Part shown: in pieces, positions 1 to 4,690 of the stretch | How positions within the stretch are numbered: the stretch's first letter is position 1 | Layout: each line of letters starts with the position of its first letter | NCBI GenBank assembly: GCA_949739085.1 | Contig: CATIYU010000196.1 | Span: 1 to 6,303 of the forward strand | Origin: an uncultured Eubacteriales bacterium | Lineage (GTDB): Bacteria > Bacillota_A > Clostridia > Oscillospirales > Oscillospiraceae | DNA length: 6,303 nucleotides | Direction of reading: 5' to 3' | Notes under the pieces: model-generated | The model's database searches: none | Seen by the model: only the letters and a program-made list of their open reading frames with translations | Told to the model about the DNA's origin: nothing | Translations under genes and position numbers: made by a program

Positions 1-794
1 ATCTCCATCTTTCCGGACTTGATTTTGGAGATGTCCAGGATGTCGTTAATCAGTGTGAGCAGCAGCTTGCTGGCCCCCTGGATGTTCCTCGCGTTTTCCG
101 CCACCTCATCGGAGATATCCTCCCGCAGGATGATCTCGTTCAGCCCGATGATGGTATTGATGGGGGTGCGGATCTCATGGCTCATGCTGGAGAAAAAGTG
201 GTTTTCCGCCCGGTTCAGCTCCTCGATCTCCTTTTTCTGCCGCTGGGTGAGGGCGTTTTCCTCCTCGTACATCCTGTTCAGGAACATGAGCAGGGCACTG
301 GTGAGCAGTCCGACCATAATCATGGAAAACGCGGAATCGAACAGGGCGGTATTTTGGGTGCCCGGCGCGGCGATCTCCGGGAAGTAAAAGGCGGTGCTGT
401 AGCAAAGCAGGGTCTCCGCTGTACACAGGCCGAAAAATATGTTCCTGCGCCTTCCCTGCAAGGTGATGCAGACATAAATAAAGCAGAGGACAAACCACTC
501 CGGCACGCCGCTGTAAAATCCGCCCGCAGAAAAAAAGGTGATGGGGAACAGCGTCAGCAGCAGCGTCGCGATCGCCGTGGCCCCCGCGTGGATGCGCCTC
601 TTCCGGATGCTGATTTTGACAATCATGCCCATAAGAACGAGGCTTACCGCCAGTATTGCGGCATTCCATATGCTCCGGCCCATGGGCATAGTAAACGCAA
701 TCGCAATCATGCAGATGCCCGTCACGATGCGGAACATACGCTCCCGCATACTGATTCTGTGATCGGTGATGATTTCAAACCATTTTTTAATCAC
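1..794 (-). CDS. Membrane sensor histidine kinase, 3' end cut by window edge
   Basis: The visible 264 codons encode a membrane-anchored sensor kinase that should autophosphorylate on His206 in response to an unknown signal. About six hydrophobic segments fill residues 21-173 (roughly 21-39, 42-62, 72-90, 98-112, 118-138, 151-172). A charged, probably coiled-coil linker follows (about 174-198), then a HisKA dimerisation domain with the H-box SHEIRTPIN and the helix pair ending LINDILDISKIKSGK. The ATP-binding domain and any receiver lie beyond base 1. I chose the GTG at 794-792: an in-frame TAA sits seven codons upstream and AAGGGG at 811-806 is 11 bases before it. ATG codons at residues 16 and 20 are alternatives without a clear ribosome site. 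The gene starts 44 bases after the hybrid kinase stop, with no terminator between, so it is probably the third gene of the operon. The shared layout suggests it is a paralogue of that kinase. Confidence 0.88.
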   Translation of the reverse strand, partial: MIKKWFEIITDHRISMRERMFRIVTGICMIAIAFTMPMGRSIWNAAILAVSLVLMGMIVKISIRKRRIHAGATAIATLLLTLFPITFFSAGGFYSGVPEWFVLCFIYVCITLQGRRRNIFFGLCTAETLLCYSTAFYFPEIAAPGTQNTALFDSAFSMIMVGLLTSALLMFLNRMYEEENALTQRQKKEIEELNRAENHFFSSMSHEIRTPINTIIGLNEIILREDISDEVAENARNIQGASKLLLTLINDILDISKIKSGKME

Positions 795-838
795 GCAGTC
801 TTCTACCCCTTACAACACAGAATTTCTTGAAAGAGCCG

Positions 839-3358
839 CTATATTCCCGCAATATGCGCACAGAGCTCTTCATACGCGCACAGCAGCGCGGGGTGGTGCT
901 CCCGGATATAATCCGTGTCGCCCCGCTTCCCCGCCAGCTCCAGTTCCTTCGCCTGCGCGGAGAGCGCTTCCGCGCCAATTGTCAGCGACGTGCTCTTGAG
1001 GGCGTGGACCTTAACCGCATAATCCGGCCAATTCCCGCTCTCATAGAGAGAAATGATTTCCGCCCGCTTCTCTCCGCCCTGGGCGCAGAACATCCGGAGC
1101 ATCTCCTGGTAAAAACTCTCTTCTCCGCCGCAGTAATCCAGGCCGAGTTCCACGTTGACCCCGGCCTGGGCCAGCCGGTCAAAGGAGGCGGCTGCTCCTT
1201 CCGCCTCCGGCAGGACGGCAGGCGCTTCCCCGGCCGCCGCCGGTTTTGCCTCCTCCTGCTCCGCCGGTTCCGCTGCAGCGTCCAGGGCGGGTGCGGTCTG
1301 GGGCTTTACGCTGTACTGGATACAGCTTTTTGGCAGCACCTTTCGCAGCACCCGCTCCAAAATTGTGCGCTCAATGGGCTTTGGCACAAACTCAGTGAAC
1401 CCCTCGCTGCGGAACATCTCCCTTGCGCCGCTGACGGTGTTGGCGGTCAGCGCGATCACCGGCAGGTCCTGATACGCGCCGTCCTGGATTTCCCGGATTT
1501 TTTTCAGCGTCTCCACCCCGTCAAAGCCCGGCATCATATGGTCCAGAAAGATGATGTCGTAGGAGGCGCTGGAGCACTGCTCGATAGCCTCTCTTCCGCT
1601 CAGGCAAGTGTCCACCTCAATCCCATAGCTCCCCAGAACGCCCTTGGCCACCACCAGGTTCATTTCCTCGTCGTCCACCGCCAGGGCCCGGACGCCCACA
1701 CAGGTGAAGGGCTTCCGCCCCGCCGCCTGCGCCTCCGCGAACCCGCGCTCTCCAATCTCGCCGCTCAGAAGGTTTGCGACGGAGAGGGCGGAAAACGGCT
1801 TATGTATGATGAGCAGCTTGCTCTCCCTGCTCAGGTTGAATTCCCGCTCCGCAATGACGACGACCCGAAGCGTGTCCGCCAGATTTTCATAGTAGTCCGG
1901 GTTCTCCAGATACACCGACTGCACGATAAACACATGGGTCAGCGGATAGCTACGCTGCACTTTGAGCAGGCCCTCGAAGTTGTGGACCTGATAGCCCCGG
2001 ATTCCAAGCCCCTCCATCAGGTTCCAAATCAGCCCGTCATAGTACTCCCGGACCTCGTCGCAGCTGTACTTTTCCGGCTTGAAATAACAGGCAATATGGA
2101 ATTGCTCCGCGTGGTTAAGCATGATGCAGGGTCTCTCGTCCACAACGCCCTGCGGGATTACAATATGGGCGGACAGGCCCTGCTGGCCCGTGCTGTCAAA
2201 GCGGATGAAGCCGCCCATCGCGTTGAGGAGTCCCTGGGCAATGGGCAGTCCGAGCCCCAGCCCTCCCGCGAACCGGCTGCTTCCGGAATCCGCTTGGTAA
2301 AAGACGTCGTACATCTGGGCCAGCTGGGAGTCTGTCATGCCGATGCCGGTGTCGCGGATATCCACAATCAGGTTGACGCCGTAGGTCTCCCACCGGTAGC
2401 CGATGCGGACGTTCACGCCCCCCTCTTCCGTAAATTTTATGGCGTTTTCCACCAGAATTTTAAACACATGGGATATTTTCTCCGCGTCTCCAACGAGCTT
2501 TGCCGGAACCTTGGGGTCAATGTCAAACACCAGCTCCAGGTGCTGCCGGTTGGTTTGCAGCGCGGTCATCGTGATCACGTCGTTCAGCACCGAGGTGATC
2601 ATATATTCCTCTTTGGCCGGGGTCAGCGTGCCCTCTACGATCTCTGTGTAGTCCAGCATATTGTTAATCTGGTTGGAGAGACGCTTTCCCGCCATCTTGA
2701 TGGAGGTCATATCTGTCCGGATTTCCGGGGGAAGCTCCTTCCCAAGGGCCACATCGCTGATTCCAATGACCATATTAATGGGTGTGCGGAGCTCGTGGGA
2801 CACATTTGAAAGAAAGACGGCGTTCTGCTTCCCCGCCGTCTCCAGTTCGGAAAAGACCCGCTCATACCACTTGCGCTGCACGTTCCGCCGCTTGATCCAG
2901 TATCTCGCAAGCGCCGCGCCGCCGAGGGTCACCATAGCGCCAAGCCCCAGGCGGAAAGCGTCCTGGGGCGCGGAAATGGTGTGCAGAATCAGCGTATGAT
3001 ACAGCAACCCCAGCACATACAACGCCGCAACCACATGCAAAATCCATTGCTTATTCAGCATGAACAGCGCAAGGATCAGAATACAAGCCACAGCAGGTAT
3101 GTCAAACAGGCTGGTTTCATGCACGCTGAAGAAAAAGAATTCGGTCAGCAGCAGTCCAGTGCAGAGGTTTTCGTAAAAGTTATCCGAGCCAATTCTGGCG
3201 ATATGCAGCGTCCACACGCTGAAGCAGCCCGCAATGATCAGTATAACCATCCAGAATTCCCACGCCATGGCCACTGTGACCAGGCTGAACATCCCGCTGA
3301 ACACCGTAGTAATGACGGCCAGCAGCAGGTGTCTGCTTGTCTGCTCCTCCGCCCTCAT
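839..3358 (-). CDS. Tripartite hybrid sensor histidine kinase (HisKA-HATPase-REC-Hpt)
   Basis: This 839-residue membrane protein carries a whole phosphorelay. Residues 10-152 hold about six hydrophobic segments, and no extracytoplasmic sensor domain of recognised type is visible. HisKA follows with the H-box VSHELRTP (His188). The HATPase_c domain has an N box around Asn305, a G1 box DTGIG (336-340) and a G2 box GGLGLGL (365-371). Residues 408-535 look like a degenerate receiver without a phosphorylatable Asp. A canonical receiver spans about 556-672: acidic pair D562/D563, acceptor D606 in FLDHMMP, Lys660 in VPKPI. An Ala/Pro/Glu-rich linker (about 686-724) leads to a C-terminal Hpt domain with His785 in VHALKST. 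Expected flow is H188 to D606 to H785 to a separate receiver, plausibly the protein encoded just upstream. The start ATG overlaps that gene's stop as ATGA, and AGGAG lies 11 bases upstream (3374-3370), so translation is probably coupled. The stimulus is unknown. Confidence 0.95.
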   Translation of the reverse strand: MRAEEQTSRHLLLAVITTVFSGMFSLVTVAMAWEFWMVILIIAGCFSVWTLHIARIGSDNFYENLCTGLLLTEFFFFSVHETSLFDIPAVACILILALFMLNKQWILHVVAALYVLGLLYHTLILHTISAPQDAFRLGLGAMVTLGGAALARYWIKRRNVQRKWYERVFSELETAGKQNAVFLSNVSHELRTPINMVIGISDVALGKELPPEIRTDMTSIKMAGKRLSNQINNMLDYTEIVEGTLTPAKEEYMITSVLNDVITMTALQTNRQHLELVFDIDPKVPAKLVGDAEKISHVFKILVENAIKFTEEGGVNVRIGYRWETYGVNLIVDIRDTGIGMTDSQLAQMYDVFYQADSGSSRFAGGLGLGLPIAQGLLNAMGGFIRFDSTGQQGLSAHIVIPQGVVDERPCIMLNHAEQFHIACYFKPEKYSCDEVREYYDGLIWNLMEGLGIRGYQVHNFEGLLKVQRSYPLTHVFIVQSVYLENPDYYENLADTLRVVVIAEREFNLSRESKLLIIHKPFSALSVANLLSGEIGERGFAEAQAAGRKPFTCVGVRALAVDDEEMNLVVAKGVLGSYGIEVDTCLSGREAIEQCSSASYDIIFLDHMMPGFDGVETLKKIREIQDGAYQDLPVIALTANTVSGAREMFRSEGFTEFVPKPIERTILERVLRKVLPKSCIQYSVKPQTAPALDAAAEPAEQEEAKPAAAGEAPAVLPEAEGAAASFDRLAQAGVNVELGLDYCGGEESFYQEMLRMFCAQGGEKRAEIISLYESGNWPDYAVKVHALKSTSLTIGAEALSAQAKELELAGKRGDTDYIREHHPALLCAYEELCAHIAGI

Positions 3359-3717
3359 TGCTTCGCAAGCTCCTGGGAGACCCGCTTAATCAGCTCCTGG
3401 GGCCGGAAGGGCTTTTTCAGGTAGTTCACCGCGCCCAGCCGGATGGCGTTGACAACGTCCTCCTCCAGGCCTGACGCCGTTAAAAAGATCACGGGGATCC
3501 CAGAGGCAAAGCCCTTCATCCGCTCAAAGGTTTCGATGCCGTTCATCTCCGGCATATCAATATCCAGAAGGACCATATCCACCCGCTCGCGGTTTAGCAG
3601 GTCCAGCGCCGCGATCCCGGATTCCGCCATAAGGACTTCGTATTCCTGCCCTAAAATCATCTTTGTCCGCACCAGATTCATGTTGTCGTCATCAACCACT
3701 AGAATTCGTTTTTTCAT
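3355..3717 (-). CDS. Stand-alone CheY-like response regulator receiver
   Basis: This 120-residue protein is a single receiver domain with no DNA-binding or enzymatic output. It shows the acidic cluster D9-D11 (VVDDDNMN), the phospho-acceptor D52 in LLDIDMPEMNG, the switch residue T80 in FLTAS, and the conserved Lys102 in YLKKPF. The length equals one receiver domain. I prefer the start MKKRILVV at 3717 to an upstream in-frame start at 3762, because GGAGGA lies six bases before it (3729-3724) and the domain begins immediately after. It is the first gene of the operon and overlaps the hybrid kinase by four bases. By inference it receives phosphate from that kinase's Hpt domain, or acts as an intermediate passing it on (as Spo0F does) or as a protein-binding switch (as CheY does). 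The final target is not visible here. Confidence 0.95.
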   Translation of the reverse strand: MKKRILVVDDDNMNLVRTKMILGQEYEVLMAESGIAALDLLNRERVDMVLLDIDMPEMNGIETFERMKGFASGIPVIFLTASGLEEDVVNAIRLGAVNYLKKPFRPQELIKRVSQELAKQ

Positions 3718-3723
3718 GTCGCT

Positions 3724-3729
3724 TCCTCC
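3724..3729 (-). promoter_or_regulatory. Ribosome binding site deciding the receiver gene start
   Basis: GGAGGA on the minus strand is followed by the six-base spacer AGCGAC and then ATG at 3717-3715. This near-consensus Shine-Dalgarno site supports the 120-residue start over the 15-residue longer reading. Confidence 0.8.
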
Positions 3730-3768
3730 ATGTTTTGTTCCTGGGCAACTCAAAAAGCCCATTTATTT

Positions 3769-3797
3769 ATTGTAAATGAAACCAGCAAAAAAATCAA
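3769..3797 (-). promoter_or_regulatory. Sigma-A-type promoter of the receiver/kinase operon
   Basis: On the minus strand, TTGATT (3797-3792) and TACAAT (3774-3769) are separated by exactly 17 bases. The -35 matches consensus at four of six positions and the -10 at five of six. Transcription would start near 3762, leaving a leader of about 45 bases before the receiver gene. The whole three-gene operon could be read from here. Confidence 0.6.
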
Positions 3798-3804
3798 GTC
3801 TGTA

Positions 3805-3816
3805 TTGCATGTGCAA
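3805..3816. promoter_or_regulatory. Possible operator: 12-base palindrome TTGCATGTGCAA
   Basis: The arms TTGCA and TGCAA are exact inverted repeats around a TG centre. The site lies eight bases upstream of the operon's -35 element, centred about 48 bases before the predicted start of transcription, a position often used by activators. No regulator is identified, and a palindrome this short can occur by chance. Confidence 0.3.
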
Positions 3817-3875
3817 ACAGCTTTTCACCGGCCTATGGGCCGCTGTTCCTGGAGGTGACCCATAAAAAATTCCTC

Positions 3876-3904
3876 TTGACAACCGCTCACAAATATGATA
3901 TATT
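3876..3904 (+). promoter_or_regulatory. Strong promoter of the tRNA operon
   Basis: A perfect TTGACA (3876-3881), a 17-base spacer and TATATT (3899-3904, five of six consensus matches) lie 15 bases before tRNA-Leu. Transcription would begin at about 3911, giving a short 5' leader, as usual for stable RNA operons. The promoter diverges from the kinase operon promoter about 80 bases to its left. Confidence 0.85.
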
Positions 3905-3919
3905 AATTGATAGAGTTAC

Positions 3920-4006
3920 GCCGGTGTGGTGGAATTGGTAGACACAAGGGACTTAAAATCCCTCGGTAGCGATACCATACCGGTTCGAGCCCGGTCACCG
4001 GCACCA
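3920..4006 (+). tRNA. tRNA-Leu(UAA)
   Basis: This is an 87-base class II tRNA with encoded CCA. The acceptor arms GCCGGTG and CACCGGC (3996-4002) pair perfectly, followed by discriminator A and CCA. The anticodon stem AGGGA/TCCCT (3947-3951, 3959-3963) encloses the loop CTTAAAA with anticodon TAA at 3954-3956. A long variable arm and the T-arm GGTTCGAGCC follow, as expected for leucine. It reads UUA (and probably UUG by wobble) and is the first gene of a two-tRNA transcript. Confidence 0.97.
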
Positions 4007-4017
4007 TGTATTTATAT

Positions 4018-4093
4018 CGCGGCGTAGAGCAGTTGGCAGCTCGTCGGGCTCATAACCCGGAGGTCGCAGGTTCAAGTCCTGCCGCCGCAACCA
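4018..4093 (+). tRNA. Initiator tRNA-fMet(CAU)
   Basis: This 76-base tRNA with encoded CCA starts translation. The acceptor arms CGCGGCG and CGCCGCA pair except at C1/A72, the mismatch bacteria use to mark the initiator. The anticodon stem has three consecutive G-C pairs next to the loop CTCATAA (anticodon CAT at 4051-4053), and the D stem has A11-U24. All three are initiator features, which sets it apart from elongator Met or Ile2 tRNAs. It follows tRNA-Leu after 11 bases and shares its promoter. An integrase remnant lies 124 bases beyond its 3' end, so the gene may have been an integration target. Confidence 0.96.
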
Positions 4094-4140
4094 AAATCTC
4101 CGCAGAATCACACGATTCTGCGGAGATTTCTTTGCTTTTT
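4094..4140 (+). terminator. Intrinsic terminator of the tRNA operon
   Basis: The arm AAATCTCCGCAGAATC (4094-4109) and its exact complement (4114-4129) form a 16-bp stem with the tetraloop ACAC, directly after the CCA of tRNA-fMet. An interrupted T-rich tail, CTTTGCTTTTT, follows. The stem is long and perfect, so termination on the plus strand is very likely. Confidence 0.88.
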
Positions 4141-4178
4141 GGAACCTTTTTGCTGTGTTCACTTTTGTGGTTTTCTTC

Positions 4179-4197
4179 TGACCCAAACCGTGACCCA
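4179..4197. repeat. Tandem TGACCCA repeat beside the integrase remnant
   Basis: Two exact copies of TGACCCA (4179-4185 and 4191-4197) are spaced by five bases, a 12-base period. They sit 20 bases beyond the integrase stop, between it and the tRNA gene. A GTGACCCATA copy also occurs at 3855-3864 on the other side of the tRNAs. Arm-type integrase sites often look like this, but no site for this integrase is known to me, so the role is a guess. Confidence 0.3.
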
Positions 4198-4217
4198 TAC
4201 GGGAAAACGTCCGGAAA

Positions 4218-4394
4218 CTATTGGAGAGCGCCGGAGAGGATACTGCCTATCGTATTGGCGGCTTCCTTCTTCGCCGAGGTGGTGACGTGGGTATAGGTAT
4301 CCAGTATGAACCCTGCGCTGTAGTGGCCCAGCATTCCGGAAACTGTCTTGATGTCCACGCCATTCTGCAGGGCCAGTGTGGCGAACGTATGCCT
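4218..4394 (-). pseudogene. Tyrosine recombinase/integrase, C-terminal remnant
   Basis: The minus strand encodes the last 58 residues of a phage or conjugative-element integrase of the Firmicutes type. It begins RHTFATLALQNGVDIK, continues with the LGHYSAGF motif carrying the conserved His, and then DTYTHVT with the catalytic Tyr nucleophile. It ends NTIGSILSGALQ and a TAG at 4220-4218. The Arg at its start is the last residue of the usual HxxR motif. The residues before it (IPY) no longer match the family's HDL, so the match stops abruptly at about 4395, inside the palindrome CCTATAGG. The N-terminal domains, first catalytic Arg and Lys are missing, and intact relatives run to roughly 350-420 residues. 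The fragment cannot be active. Its position, heading into the 3' side of a tRNA gene, is typical of an element integrated at a tRNA whose remainder has been lost. Confidence 0.85.
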
Positions 4395-4690
4395 ATAGGG
4401 TATAATAACGACAAATCGGAAAACCCTTGCGGCGCAAGTGAATACCCCCAGAGGGACCCTATGTGAGCCGGGGGTAGTCGGTACGACAAAATGAGAACCG
4501 CAAGAGGATTTTAGGATTCTCTTGCGGTTCCCGTTTTGTATCGTATAGTACAGTTGGACTCAGCTCATGGGGTGGAGTCTGCTGGCTGTCAAAAGGTAAA
4601 CGCTGTATTTGCAACGGGTTCAACTAGGTTGCAGAAATTAGAGTGGCTACGCAGCGGAGAGACGCCCGACACCGGTTTTCAAACGGGTCG
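4395..4690. other. Unidentified non-coding segment rich in inverted repeats
   Basis: No convincing gene fills this stretch between the integrase break and the M16 peptidase stop. It contains: a perfect -10-like TATAAT (4401-4406, plus) without a good -35; a small hairpin CTTGC/GCAAG (4426-4438); TACCCCC/GGGGGTA arms (4443-4449, 4470-4476); the long hairpin listed separately; an imperfect TGCAAC/GGTTGCA pair near 4610-4632; and a bulged hairpin at 4667-4690 directly after the peptidase stop. The ends are loosely inverted: 4399-4417 resembles the complement of 4534-4552. Candidates are a dispersed non-coding repeat or miniature element inserted into the integrase, a regulatory leader left from a lost element, or a non-coding RNA. 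I cannot name a family. Confidence 0.4.
4481..4546 (+). repeat. Long inverted repeat / RNA hairpin
   Basis: The core arms GAACCGCAAGAG (4495-4506) and CTCTTGCGGTTC (4519-4530) are exactly complementary. Pairing extends inward to a four-base loop at 4511-4514 and outward through CAAAA/TTTTG and TACGA/TCGTA, interrupted by one A/C mismatch and a two-base bulge (4539-4540). Four positions pair as G-U only in a plus-strand transcript and would be A/C mismatches on the minus strand, so a plus-strand RNA is favoured. No strong T-run follows on either side. It might still help end the M16 peptidase transcript on the minus strand. Confidence 0.55.

Noticed and set aside
175..669. 164-codon minus-strand open frame inside the first kinase
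   Set aside because: It is out of frame with the reading that gives membrane segments and the SHEIRTPIN box, and its composition is Arg/His/Gly-rich without motifs.
177..830. 217-codon plus-strand open frame opposite the first kinase
   Set aside because: It is a shadow of the minus-strand kinase and has no motif.
827..2809. 660-codon plus-strand open frame across the hybrid kinase
   Set aside because: It lies antisense to a gene with complete HisKA, HATPase, receiver and Hpt motifs. It is an artefact of high-GC codon use and matches no family I recognise.
3718..3762. Upstream in-frame start for the receiver gene
   Set aside because: The extra 15 residues precede the receiver fold, and the good Shine-Dalgarno site lies inside the extension, before the ATG at 3717.
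3995..4198. 67-codon minus-strand frame containing RRQDLNLRPPGYEPDE
   Set aside because: It is the antisense translation of tRNA-fMet and the terminator, a well-known source of spurious proteins.
4221..4489. Open frames of about 80 codons on both strands over the integrase remnant
   Set aside because: The frame with the integrase motifs and Tyr nucleophile explains the sequence; the others have no motif.
4395..4690. Group II intron or insertion sequence with a transposase
   Set aside because: There is no reverse transcriptase or transposase frame, no intron-type GTGCG start, and no recognisable domain V.
4667..4690. Hairpin after the peptidase stop as an intrinsic terminator
   Set aside because: The stem is short and bulged, and no T-run follows on the minus strand.
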